Shown: piece after piece, positions 25,044 through 34,000 of the stretch | Layout of the letters: the number at the start of each line of letters is the position of its first letter | Position numbering within the stretch: the first letter of the stretch is position 1 | Assembly (NCBI RefSeq): GCF_001424195.1 | Contig: NZ_LMOO01000008.1 | Span: 62,001 to 126,000 of the forward strand | Direction: 5' to 3' | DNA length: 64,000 nt | Source of the DNA: Cellulomonas sp. Leaf334 | GTDB lineage: Bacteria > Actinomycetota > Actinomycetes > Actinomycetales > Cellulomonadaceae | Notes under the pieces: model-generated | The model's input: only the letters and a program-made list of their open reading frames with translations | Databases searched by the model: none | Told to the model about the DNA's origin: nothing | Position numbers and translations under genes: made by a program

Positions 25044-25341
25044 CCGCCGCACCGTAGCGGAGGCGACAGGTCGGGACGCCCGGGTCCTGGCGAGGTTCAC
25101 CCGCGCGCCCCGGTCGGGGCAGCAACGCGCCGGTACACGTCAGCGAGATCAGGCCCGAGGAGCGGATTCGCACCGCCGAACCCTGACGCCTTGCCGAATT
25201 GTCTGATTGTGTGGTAAGGGCCTCCGCACCGTACGATCGCGCGATTGCTCTCCCACGTGCGCGGCACCTGATCGGTGCTGAGTCCGCGGCCCCAGCCGAG
25301 AACCAGACGGTGCTCCACCCCGGCGCCGCGAGAGGTCCCCT

Positions 25342-26262
25342 GTGCGTATTCCTCGTCTCGTCCTCGCGACCGCAGCCCTCGCTGCCGTGTCCGCCCTGCT
25401 CCTCACCGGCTGCGGCGGTGACAGCGGGAGCTCGAACGCCCTCGCGCTGCCGGACGATGGCAGCTCGCTCAGCCCGAGCGCCATCGTGAAGGTCGACAGC
25501 ATCGCGGCCCTGCTGCCCCGGGGGATCGCCAGCAGCGGCACGCTCGTCGTCGGGGCGGACACCTCGTACGCGCCGGCCGAGTTCCTGGACGTCGATGGCA
25601 TCACGCCCGTCGGCTACGACGTCGACCTCGCCAACGCCATCGCCATCGTGCTCGGGCTGAAGGCAGACGTCCGGACGGCTGACTTCTCCAGCATCATCCC
25701 GGCCGTCGGTTCGACGTACGACGTCGGCATCTCGTCGTTCACCATCAATGCTGAGCGTGTGGCGCAGGTGAACATGGTCCAGTACCTCGAGGCCGGCGAG
25801 GCCTTCGCCGTCGAGAAGGGGAACCCTCAGGAGATCTCCCCCGACGACCTGTGCGGCGTGACCGTCGCCGTCCAGGCCGGCACGATCCAGGAGGAGGAGC
25901 TCGACACGCTCGCGGAGGAGTGCGAGAGCGCCGGCAAGCAGTCGATCAGGCGGCTCTCGTTCGACACGCAGACGGGAGCGACCAGCGCTCTGGTCGATGG
26001 CAAGGCCGACGTCATGTACGCGGACTCTCCGATCATCGCCTACGCGGTCCAGACGTCGCGCCGGCTCGAGCAGCTCGGCGAGCCGTTCGCCATCGCCCCC
26101 CAGGGCATCGCCGTCTCGAAGGACGACCAGGCGCTGACGGACGCGATCCAGAAGGCCGTGCAGCAGCTCATCGACAGCGGCGCGTACGGCAGGATCCTCA
26201 CCAGCTGGTCCGTGAGCGCCAGTGAGGTCACCACGGCCGAGCTCAACCCCGCGGCCGCCTGA
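25342..26262 (+). CDS. Amino-acid ABC transporter substrate-binding lipoprotein
   Basis: A 306-residue family-3 solute-binding lipoprotein (lipobox LTGC). The binding fold shows LVVGADTSYAPAEF, GYDVDLANAIA, DVGISSFTINAERV and the second-lobe GVTVAVQAGTIQEEE. It should bind an amino acid or small organic ligand at the cell surface. No permease or ATPase gene is next to it, so it either shares a transporter encoded elsewhere or acts as a sensor. It starts at GTG with a weak GAGAGG site in a less GC-rich leader. Confidence 0.87.
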   Translation: MRIPRLVLATAALAAVSALLLTGCGGDSGSSNALALPDDGSSLSPSAIVKVDSIAALLPRGIASSGTLVVGADTSYAPAEFLDVDGITPVGYDVDLANAIAIVLGLKADVRTADFSSIIPAVGSTYDVGISSFTINAERVAQVNMVQYLEAGEAFAVEKGNPQEISPDDLCGVTVAVQAGTIQEEELDTLAEECESAGKQSIRRLSFDTQTGATSALVDGKADVMYADSPIIAYAVQTSRRLEQLGEPFAIAPQGIAVSKDDQALTDAIQKAVQQLIDSGAYGRILTSWSVSASEVTTAELNPAAA

Positions 26263-26537
26263 TCGGACACGTCGGCACCGGCGACCTCGAGCTCCGGATC
26301 GCCGACCGATCCACGCTCGAGAGGGCGTTGCCACTGGCGCACCGTAGCGACGACGGGAGCTGACCACGTAGCGACAGGAGCGATGCCCGAGGTGCCATCG
26401 CTCAGGTGATCGACTCCCGTAGAGTCGTGGTCGGTCGCGCCGGGCACCGGCGAGACCCGCATTTGGACGGGCTGCGGACCGGGCGAACGACACGGGAGCT
26501 GTCCCGAGGGTTCTCCCCGTTCTTGTCCCCATCCACC

Positions 26538-26610
26538 GGGCCTCTAGCTCAATCGGCAGAGCAGCGGACTTTTAATCCGCGGGTTGTGGGTTCGATCCCC
26601 ACGGGGCCCA
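26538..26610 (+). tRNA. tRNA-Lys (UUU)
   Basis: A 73-base cloverleaf. The acceptor GGGCCTC pairs with GGGGCCC allowing one G-U. The anticodon stem GCGGA/TCCGC encloses CTTTTAA, giving anticodon TTT. The T arm is GTGGG-TTCGATC-CCCAC. CC of a CCA end follows the discriminator A, but the final A is not encoded. Confidence 0.97.
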
Positions 26611-26888
26611 CCGATGTCCGTGCAGGTCAGGCCACCGTTTCGCCTTCCGCACGACCGACGCGGTGTCACGAGGTCCGGCCTGTCCGTCACCACACTCGGT
26701 CGCGGAGAACGCCCCGGTTGCATCCGCGGTCGTGCGGAGCGCGTGGTCGTGAAGGTGGGGTCCGGGGCCTCCCGGAGGGAATGAGATATCGCTCCGAGAG
26801 ATCTGCCTCCCTGGAGGGCGCGCGCCGTTCGAGCGCGTCGACCCAGCCCGCGGCACGCGGGCGGGCGAGTGAGTGGGTGAGAGATCAC
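26611..26888. other. Gap between tRNA-Lys and the toxin-antitoxin operator
   Basis: No supportable gene. Apparent frames on the minus strand end in the amino-acid pattern produced by reading a tRNA backwards. The region, with the tRNA and the toxin-antitoxin pair that follows, has the setting of an integration hot spot, but no integrase, repeat of the tRNA 3' end or other mobile signature is visible. Confidence 0.5.
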
Positions 26889-26935
26889 TGGTATCTCAGG
26901 GATACCTCTCGTAGGGTGGTGTCTGCGAGATACCA
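26889..26935. promoter_or_regulatory. Toxin-antitoxin operator with GGTATC/GATACC repeats
   Basis: TGGTATCTC (26889-26897) and its exact inverse GAGATACCA (26927-26935) flank a third half-site GATACC (26901-26906), so GGTATC-TCAGG-GATACC also forms a small palindrome. The array lies about 65-110 bases upstream of the antitoxin ATG, over the likely promoter (TAGGGT at 26912 may be its -10). Binding by the ribbon-helix-helix antitoxin is inferred. Confidence 0.65.
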
Positions 26936-26998
26936 ACAACACCTGACACCAGACATACCGAGAACACGAACAACAACGACAACAGGAAGGTCTCCGCT

Positions 26999-27241
26999 AT
27001 GGCCATGACGCTGCGCCTCGATGCCTCGGACGAGGCTCTGCTCCGTGAAGTTGCGGAGCGCACCAACCACACGATGACCGACGTGGTCGCACTCTCCGTC
27101 CGCTTCTACAGGGACGCGCTCGTCGCGCAGGACGAGCAGGCCGATCTGGCCCAGCGCGCCGAGCGTCGTGCCGCGCACAGGAAGGCGATCGACGAGTCGA
27201 TGACGCGTAACGCCGAACTGCTGGAGCGCCTGGCCAAGTGA
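26999..27241 (+). CDS. Ribbon-helix-helix antitoxin
   Basis: An 80-residue protein. The first 45 residues fit a ribbon-helix-helix DNA-binding fold (MTLRLDASDEALLREVAERT and then MTDVVALSVRFYRD); the rest is a charged helix (DEQADLAQRAERRAAHRKAI) of the kind that wraps a toxin. AGGAAGG is eight bases before the ATG. It overlaps the Doc-type toxin gene by GTGA. It should neutralise the toxin and repress the operon through the upstream repeats. Confidence 0.85.
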   Translation: MAMTLRLDASDEALLREVAERTNHTMTDVVALSVRFYRDALVAQDEQADLAQRAERRAAHRKAIDESMTRNAELLERLAK

Positions 27242-27627
27242 CCAGCTTTGAGTACCCCACGATGGAGGATTCCCTGTACGTCTGCGAGGTGCTGGGGCTC
27301 TACATCCGAGACGCAGGTGCGCTGGACTCAGCGCTCGCGCGTCCGGCCTCCGTCGTGTGGGGAGACGAAGCGTACGAGGGCATCCACATGAAGGGTGCCG
27401 CACTCCTCGACGGCATCAACCGGTCGCACCCGCTCCTGGACGGCAACAAGCGGCTGTCGTGGACGATGGTGGACGCGTTCTACAGCCTCAACGGCTTGCG
27501 GCTGACCGTCGATCCGGGCGAGGGTGACGAGTTTGTCCGCGCCGTCGGCGGCGACCACATCGACCTCGAGCAGATCGCGACGTGGCTGGAGGAGCACAGC
27601 AGCCCTGCCCCGGAAGCGACGGAATAG
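27238..27627 (+). CDS. Doc/Fic-type toxin
   Basis: A 129-residue protein of the death-on-curing (Doc) group of Fic proteins. The catalytic loop is HPLLDGNKR (His64, Asp68, Asn70, Lys71, Arg72), which is the Doc variant rather than the AMP-transferring HPFxxGNGR of Fic. Helices before it (DSLYVCEVLGLYIRDAGALD) and the ALLDGINRSHPLLDGNKRLS core are typical. Doc enzymes inactivate elongation factor Tu by phosphorylation. Start is GTG, overlapping the antitoxin stop. All key residues are present, so it is probably active. Confidence 0.88.
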   Translation: MTSFEYPTMEDSLYVCEVLGLYIRDAGALDSALARPASVVWGDEAYEGIHMKGAALLDGINRSHPLLDGNKRLSWTMVDAFYSLNGLRLTVDPGEGDEFVRAVGGDHIDLEQIATWLEEHSSPAPEATE

Positions 27628-27730
27628 CGGAGGTCTTGGTTCTCGCCAACCGTCTCGACGACGAGTTCCAGCCGGTCAACCTCGGGGCGCACCGACCGAC
27701 CCGTCACCCACAGAGCTCTAGGCTGCCGCC

Positions 27731-28330
27731 ATGTCGATGGACCACACCGACGCGGTGTTCTTCGAGGGCGACGAGGCGTTCGAGGCCTGGCTCGTCGAGA
27801 ACTCCGCGAGCGCCACGCACGTGTGGGTGCGGATGGCCAAGAAGGGGACCGGCGTCAGGTCGATCGACTGGACGACGGCCGTCGACGTGGCGCTCTGCTT
27901 CGGCTGGATCGACGGCATCGCCCGGCGGCTGGACGACGAGTGGTACGTGCAGCGGTTCACCCCGCGGCGCGCGAGGAGCGTCTGGTCGAAGATCAACCGC
28001 GACCGGATCGAGCGGCTCACCGCCGACGGGCGGATGCGCCCCGCCGGCCTGGCCGAGGTGGACAGGGCGAAGGCGGACGGCCGCTGGGACGCCGCCTACG
28101 ACAGCCCGGCCACGGCGACGGTCCCCGACGACCTCGCCGCCGCCCTGGCCGCACGCAACCTCACGGACGTCTTCGCCGCCCTGGACGGCCGCAACCGCTT
28201 CGCCTTCCTGGCACGCATCCAGACCGCGGTGCGCCCGGAGACCCGCGCCCGCCGCATCGAGCAGCTCACCGACGCCCTCGCTCAGGGCACGACCCCGTAC
28301 CCGGTGTCGACGAAGAGGTCCGGCACCTAG
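27731..28330 (+). CDS. YdeI/OmpD-associated family protein
   Basis: A 199-residue protein of the YdeI-like family (bacteriocin-protection or OmpD-associated proteins). Characteristic segments are the N-terminal FEGDEAFEAWLVENSA, KKGTGVRSIDWTTAVDVALC, FGWIDGIARRLDDEWYVQRF and the C-terminal three-helix end with GRNRFAFLARIQTA. Cytoplasmic, function poorly known. A hairpin follows the stop. Confidence 0.85.
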   Translation: MSMDHTDAVFFEGDEAFEAWLVENSASATHVWVRMAKKGTGVRSIDWTTAVDVALCFGWIDGIARRLDDEWYVQRFTPRRARSVWSKINRDRIERLTADGRMRPAGLAEVDRAKADGRWDAAYDSPATATVPDDLAAALAARNLTDVFAALDGRNRFAFLARIQTAVRPETRARRIEQLTDALAQGTTPYPVSTKRSGT

Positions 28331-28350
28331 TCGCCGGGTATTCCGGCGAC
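28330..28350 (+). terminator. Hairpin after the YdeI-like gene
   Basis: GTCGCCGG and CCGGCGAC form an eight-pair stem with loop GTATT, overlapping the TAG stop. No T run follows, as is usual in this GC-rich DNA. Confidence 0.55.
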
Positions 28351-28490
28351 CGCTCACGCCCCTTCCAGGTACAGCAGTTCCCCGTTGAGCGAACACCCCG
28401 AAGGAATGGTCCGCCCTCGACCGATGGTTCGGATGAGCAGCACGCACGGAGCCTCGGCTCCGACTCCTGCACCGAGACGAGGTACTCGAC

Positions 28491-28718
28491 ATGACGATCG
28501 CCACGATGGACTTTCCCACGACCGCCGAGCTGACCCGTCAGGACCGGTGCGACCGCTGCGGCGCACAGGCGTACGTGAAGGCGACGCTGGCCGACGGGCT
28601 CGACCTGCTGTTCTGCGGTCACCACTTCCGCGCGCACGAGGCCCGGCTGGTCGCGGGCGGCGCGACGATCCAGGACGAGCGGCACAGGATCGACGAGCAG
28701 GCAGCCGAGCGCGCCTGA
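28491..28718 (+). CDS. DUF7455-type small protein
   Basis: A 75-residue protein common in actinobacteria. It has a CDRCGAQAYV knuckle and a later LLFCGHHFRAHE, which together could bind one zinc. It contains no helix-turn-helix. The GAGACGAGG leader supplies a moderate ribosome site. Such proteins are usually annotated only as conserved hypothetical and are often next to sigma-factor or ribosomal genes; that setting is not seen here. Confidence 0.75.
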   Translation: MTIATMDFPTTAELTRQDRCDRCGAQAYVKATLADGLDLLFCGHHFRAHEARLVAGGATIQDERHRIDEQAAERA

Positions 28719-28759
28719 GGGCGTCTGAGCGCGTCTGAGGCGTTCCGTAGCCTGGGTGG

Positions 28760-29329
28760 ATGGCCATCGAGGTGCTCCCCGCCGTCGGGCGGTACGACGA
28801 CTTCTTCGAGGTCGTCGGCGTCAAGAAGCCCGGCGGCGCCGGTTGCTGGTGCATGGCGTACCGGGACAGCCGTGTGCCCAACGAGGGGCGGGCGCAGTAC
28901 ATGCGCGACGAGTGCGCCACGGAACCGGGTCCGGGGGTGCTGGCGTACGTGGACGGCCAGGTGGCGGGCTGGTGCTCGGTCGCACCCCGGAGCACGTACC
29001 GGCGGCTGATGAGCTCGCGGACCATCCCGTTCGTCGACGACCGTGACGCGTGGAGCGTCGTGTGCTTCGTGGTCCGGCCGGCGTTCCGGCGTCAGGGCGT
29101 CATGCACGAGCTGCTGGAGGGCGCGGTCGCGCACGCTGCCGCGCACGGCGCCGAGGTGGTCGAGGGCTACCCGGTGACCGTCGACGAGGGTGACCGTGTC
29201 GACGTCATCTCCGGCTACGTGGGGACGAGCCGCCTCTTCGAGGCCGCGGGGTTCACGCAGGCGGCGGGGACGACGGGGCACAGCGGCGGTCGGCCGCGGG
29301 TGGTCATGCGGCGGGAGGTGGCCGGATGA
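28760..29329 (+). CDS. GNAT-family N-acetyltransferase
   Basis: A 189-residue GNAT protein with CCWCMAY-like start region (GAGCWCMAYRDS), typical of the 'GNAT near AlgH' group. Motif A is VVCFVVRPAFRRQGVMHELL, followed by VEGYPV and the late SRLFEAAGF. Target unknown. The ATG of the AlgH-like gene overlaps its stop, so the two are coupled. Confidence 0.82.
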   Translation: MAIEVLPAVGRYDDFFEVVGVKKPGGAGCWCMAYRDSRVPNEGRAQYMRDECATEPGPGVLAYVDGQVAGWCSVAPRSTYRRLMSSRTIPFVDDRDAWSVVCFVVRPAFRRQGVMHELLEGAVAHAAAHGAEVVEGYPVTVDEGDRVDVISGYVGTSRLFEAAGFTQAAGTTGHSGGRPRVVMRREVAG

Positions 29330-29886
29330 CCGACGCGGCCCTGCGCGGCCGGCTCCTCGTCGCGACGCCGCGCCTGCGCGAGCCCACGTTCTTCCGGACG
29401 GTCATCCTGCTGCTCGACCACGGCCCGGAGGGCGCGATCGGCGTGGTGCTGAACCGCCCGTCGACGGTGGACGTCGGGGTCGTCCTGCCGGACTGGCAGG
29501 ACATCGTCAGCGAACCACCGCGGCTGTTCCACGGCGGGCCGGTCGGCCTCGACGGTGCGATGGGCGTCGCGGCGCTCCCCAGCGGTGCCGGCACGTCGCC
29601 CGACGTCGACCGGCTGACGGGCCGGTTCGGCCTGGTCGACCTGGATGCCGTGCCGACGTCGGTGGCGCCGCACGTGGGTGGCGTCCGGGTGTTCGCCGGG
29701 CACGCGGGGTGGGGTGCCGGCCAGCTGGAGGACGAGCTCGTCGAGCGCGCCTGGTACGTGGTCGACGCCGTCGCGGACGACGTGCTGACGCCGGAGCCGG
29801 AGCAGCTCTGGCGGCGGGTGCTGAGGCGTCAGGGCGGCGACCTGGCGATCGTGTCGACGTTCGCGACGGACGCCAGCCTGAACTGA
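29326..29886 (+). CDS. YqgE/AlgH family protein
   Basis: A 186-residue protein of the UPF0301 (YqgE/AlgH) family. The family start LRGRLLVATPRLREPTFFRT and the HGPEGAIGVVLNRPS and FAGHAGWGAGQLEDEL segments are present. It is soluble, with an unknown activity. Its ATG overlaps the GNAT stop in an ATGA. Confidence 0.9.
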   Translation: MTDAALRGRLLVATPRLREPTFFRTVILLLDHGPEGAIGVVLNRPSTVDVGVVLPDWQDIVSEPPRLFHGGPVGLDGAMGVAALPSGAGTSPDVDRLTGRFGLVDLDAVPTSVAPHVGGVRVFAGHAGWGAGQLEDELVERAWYVVDAVADDVLTPEPEQLWRRVLRRQGGDLAIVSTFATDASLN

Positions 29887-29937
29887 GGCGCTCGCTGTGT
29901 CAGGATCACCCGTGCGCACGACGACGAGGGAGAACTG

Positions 29938-30885
29938 ATGGCTGGCGGTCTGGCCGCGCTTCTGGACGACATCGCGGCGCTGGCGAAGCTCGCCGCGGCG
30001 TCGGTCGACGACGTGGGTGCCGCCGCGGGCCGGGCGAGCGCGAAGGCGGCGGGTGTCGTCATCGACGACACGGCGGTCACCCCGCGCTACGTGCACGGGT
30101 TCGAGCCGAAGCGAGAGCTCCCGATCGTCCGCCGGATCGCCGTCGGGTCCCTGCGCAACAAGCTGCTCTTCATCCTCCCGGCGGCCCTGCTGCTCAGCCA
30201 GTTCCTGCCGTGGCTGCTGACGCCGATCCTCATGGTCGGCGGGACGTACCTCGCCTACGAGGGCGCGGAGAAGATCTACGAGCTCATCACCGGGCACGCC
30301 AAGGAGCACACGACCACGCCGGTGGCCGTCCAGGGTGAGGACACCGAGAAGTCGATGGTGCGGGGAGCGATCCGCACCGACTTCATCCTGTCGGCCGAGA
30401 TCATGGTGATCGCCCTCAACGAGGTCGCCGACGAGCCGTTCCTGTCCCGCACGATCATCCTGGCCGTCGTCGCCGTGGCGATCACGGTGCTCGTGTACGG
30501 CGTGGTCGCGCTCATCGTGAAGATGGACGACATCGGGCTGCACCTCGCGGCGCGGCGCAACGGTGCGGTCGCGGCGGTCGGCCGTGGGCTGGTCCTCGCC
30601 ATGCCGAAGGTGCTGTCGGTGCTGTCGACGGTGGGCATCGTCGCGATGCTGTGGGTCGGCGGGCACATCCTGCTCGCCGGGGTCGACGAGCTCGGCTGGC
30701 ACGCGCCGATCGACCTGCTGCACCACCTGGAGGAGGGCGTGGCCGGGATCCCGGGCGTCGGCGGTCTCCTCGCGTGGCTCATCGACACGCTCGGTTCTGC
30801 CCTGGTCGGGCTCGTCGTCGGTGCCGTGGTCGTGGGCGTCATGCACCTGATCCCGAAGCGCACGAAGGCCGAGCCCGCGCACTGA
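29938..30885 (+). CDS. DUF808 (YedI-like) inner-membrane protein
   Basis: A 315-residue membrane protein. The N-terminal DDIAALAKLAAASVDDVGAA and VVIDDTAVTPRYVHGFEPKR are signature stretches of DUF808. Six or so helices follow, including LLFILPAALLLSQFLPWLLT and the last GLVVGAVVVGVMHLIPKR. Function is unknown; the family is widespread and usually monocistronic, as here. Confidence 0.88.
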   Translation: MAGGLAALLDDIAALAKLAAASVDDVGAAAGRASAKAAGVVIDDTAVTPRYVHGFEPKRELPIVRRIAVGSLRNKLLFILPAALLLSQFLPWLLTPILMVGGTYLAYEGAEKIYELITGHAKEHTTTPVAVQGEDTEKSMVRGAIRTDFILSAEIMVIALNEVADEPFLSRTIILAVVAVAITVLVYGVVALIVKMDDIGLHLAARRNGAVAAVGRGLVLAMPKVLSVLSTVGIVAMLWVGGHILLAGVDELGWHAPIDLLHHLEEGVAGIPGVGGLLAWLIDTLGSALVGLVVGAVVVGVMHLIPKRTKAEPAH

Positions 30886-30966
30886 CCGGCCGGTCAGCAT
30901 CGGTAAACGTTGTAAACCACTCTTGCCGGGCATTGCCCCCTCGCCCTATGGTCGTCGCAGCACCGG

Positions 30967-30984
30967 GATGTTAGCGCTCACATC
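30967..30984. promoter_or_regulatory. LacI-family operator upstream of the GH51 gene
   Basis: GATGTTAGC-GCTCACATC is an 18-base palindrome with one mismatched pair and the central AGCGCT of LacI/GalR-family operators. It lies 57 bases before the GH51 start. A sugar-responsive LacI-type repressor is the likely binder; no such gene is in the window. Confidence 0.65.
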
Positions 30985-31040
30985 GGGCGCGACGGAGTCC
31001 TGGACGAGGCGCACGACGACGTGCGCACAGGGAGGCCGCC

Positions 31041-34000
31041 ATGCCCGTCGCACTGTCGCGACAGACCAGCACAACCCGTCGACTCGGCCTGCGTGCCGTC
31101 CTCGCCGTCGCCCTGGTCGTGCCGCTGGGCGCGACCGTCGCGGCACCGGCCAGCGCCGCACCGCCCGTGCCGGACGGGGCGTGGACGGACGGTTTCGACT
31201 CGTCGACGCTCGACCCGCGCTGGACCGCCCTCAACGACGAGCCGAGCGCACGCTCCCTGACCACCACCCCCGGAGCGCTGACGATCACCGCGCTGCCTGG
31301 CGACACGTGGCAGGGCAACAACTCGGCGCGCAACGTCATGACGCTCGACATCCCCGACGGGGACTTCTCCATCCAGGTGAGCGTCCAGGCGCCCGTCGCG
31401 AAGACGTTCCAGGGCGCCGGCCTCATCGCGTACCAGGACCTCGACAACTACGTGCGTTCCGGGCTGACCTTTGTCGGCGGGCTCACGGCGTCGGGGGTCG
31501 CGATCGAGAACGACATCGAGACCGCGGCGATCTTCGCCGCCGACCACTTCGAGGACCGCCCGGGATCGACGGGCGAGACCCTGCGCCTGAGTCGTGCGGG
31601 GAACACGGTCACGACGGCACGCTGGGACGAGCCGACGACGGCCTGGGTCGACGTGAGCTCCGTGGAGGTCGCGTTCCCCATCGAGCACGTCGGGCTCTAC
31701 GCGCTCGGCGCGCAGGACGGCACGACGTTCCCGGCCGTGTTCGACGACGTCGCACTCGTGGCCTCCCCCGGCGACGACGTCGTACCCGAGGGTCCGTTCA
31801 CGCTGCGCGCACCGGGCACCGCGCCCCACCTGACCACGGACGGCGACGACGCGATCGTCGTCGCGGCGCAGCGCCCGGGCGACGCGTTCGTGCTGGAGGC
31901 CACCGAGGTGTCCGGCGGCCTGACGCTCGCCGCCGGGAGCCGGTCGGTCGTCGCACGGGACGACGGCCACCTCGCGCTCGGCGACGAGCCGACGACGCTC
32001 CGGCTCACCGAGGCCGGCGGCGGCAGGCTGCACCTCACGACGGCCGACGGGTCGCAGGCCGTCGGCATCGTCGACGGCGCACTCGTCCTGGGTGACCCGG
32101 GCAGCGCCGCCGGGTTCGTGCTCGAGCCGTTCGCGCTGGGTGAGGGCACGACCCTCGAGATCGACGGTGACGGGACCGACGCCGAGATCTCCGACCGGCT
32201 GTACGGGATCTTCTACGAGGACATCAACTACGCCGCCGACGGGGGTCTGTACGCCGAGCTGGTGCGCAACCGCTCGTTCGAGTTCAACACCTCCGACAAC
32301 GCGTCCTTCACCGGTCTGACCGGGTGGGACGTCCTGGACCGCAGCGGTGCGGGCACCACGGTCACGGTCGTCGACGACGACGGGCGGCTCAACGCGACCA
32401 ACCGCAACCGGGCCGTCCTGGTCGCCGCTGCGGCGGGCGACGGGCTGCGCAACGCGAGCTACAACTCGGGTGTCGCGGTCACGGACGGTGCGTCCTACGA
32501 CGCGAGCGTCTGGGTCCGCACCACCACGCCGCAGACCCTGACCGTGGCCGTCGAGAACGGCACGGAGACCGTGGCCTCCGGGACCGTCGACGTCGACGGC
32601 TCGGACGTCTGGAAGGAGTACGAGGTCACCCTGACCGCGAGCGCGACCACGGACGCGGGCCGGTTGGTGGTCCTCGCCGGTGCGGCCTCCACGCTCCACC
32701 TCGACCAGGTGTCCCTCTTTCCTCAGGACACGTGGGTGGGTCCGGTGAACGGCCGCTCGGTGCTCCGCAAGGACCTCGCCGAGAAGGTCGCGGCGCTCGA
32801 CCCGTCCTTCCTGCGCTTCCCCGGCGGCTGCGTGACCAACGTCGGCACGTTCCGCACGTACGAGGAGTCCGGGTACACCGACCGGCGCCGCACGTACCAG
32901 TGGAAGGAGACCATCGGGCCGGTGGAGGAGCGCCCCACCAACTGGAACTTCTGGGGCTACAACCAGTCGTACGGCATCGGCTACCTGGAGTACCTGGAGC
33001 TGGCCGAGGACCTGGGCTCCATCCCGCTGCCGGTGCTGTCCGTCGGCGCGAACGGCTGCGGGTCGACGATCCCCGAGATGACGGACCCGGTGCAGATCGA
33101 CCGGTGGGTGCAGGACACGCTCGACCTCATCGAGTTCACGACGGGCGACACGTCCACCACGTGGGGCGCCGAGCGCGCCGAGCTGGGGCACCCGGAGCCG
33201 TTCGAGCTGCCGTACATCGGACTCGGCAACGAGGAGAACACGACGACGTTCGAGGCCAACTTCCCGGCGTTCCGGGACGCGATCGTGGCGCAGTACCCGG
33301 ACATCAAGATCATCTCCAACTCCGGCCCGGACGACACCGGCGCGCGGTTCGACGCCCTCTGGGAGTTCAACCGGGAGCAGGACGTGGACCTGGTCGACGA
33401 GCACTACTACAACGACCCGAGCTGGTTCCTGGCCAACACGCAGCGGTACGACGCCTACGACCGCGAGGGGCCGCACGTGTTCCTCGGCGAGTACGCCTCG
33501 CGCGGCAACACGTGGTGGAACGGTCTGGCCGAGGCCGCGTACATGACGGGCCTGGAGCGCAACGGCGACCTCGTCGAGCTCGCGTCCTACGCGCCGCTGC
33601 TGGCCAACGAGTCGTACGTGCAGTGGTCGCCGGACGCGATCTGGTTCGACAACGACGAGTCGTGGAACAGCGCCAACTACTGGGTGCAGCACCTGTTCTC
33701 GAACAACGTCGGTGACCAGGTGGTGCCCAGCACGCTGACCACCCCGTCGGTCGAGCCGAAGCCGCTGGACGGCGGTGTGTTCCTGTCGACCTGGGCCACG
33801 TCGGCCGCGTACGACAACGTCCGCGTCACGGAGAACGGCGGCGGTGAGGTCCTGTACGAGGAGGACTTCGCCGACGCGTCCGACTGGTCGCCGCAGACCG
33901 GCGACTGGTCGGTGGTCGACGGTGAGTACGTGCAGTCCAGCACGACGGTCACCGACGCCCGCAGCATCCCCACAGGCACCTACGAGCAGGACTGGAGCAG

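Noticed and set aside
26263..26537. A gene between the binding protein and tRNA-Lys
   Set aside because: No frame with a believable start and composition; only weak inverted repeats near 26290-26330.
26572..26856. A minus-strand frame ending in WAPWGSNPQPAD
   Set aside because: This is the well-known translation of a tRNA read backwards (tRNA-Lys here), not a gene.
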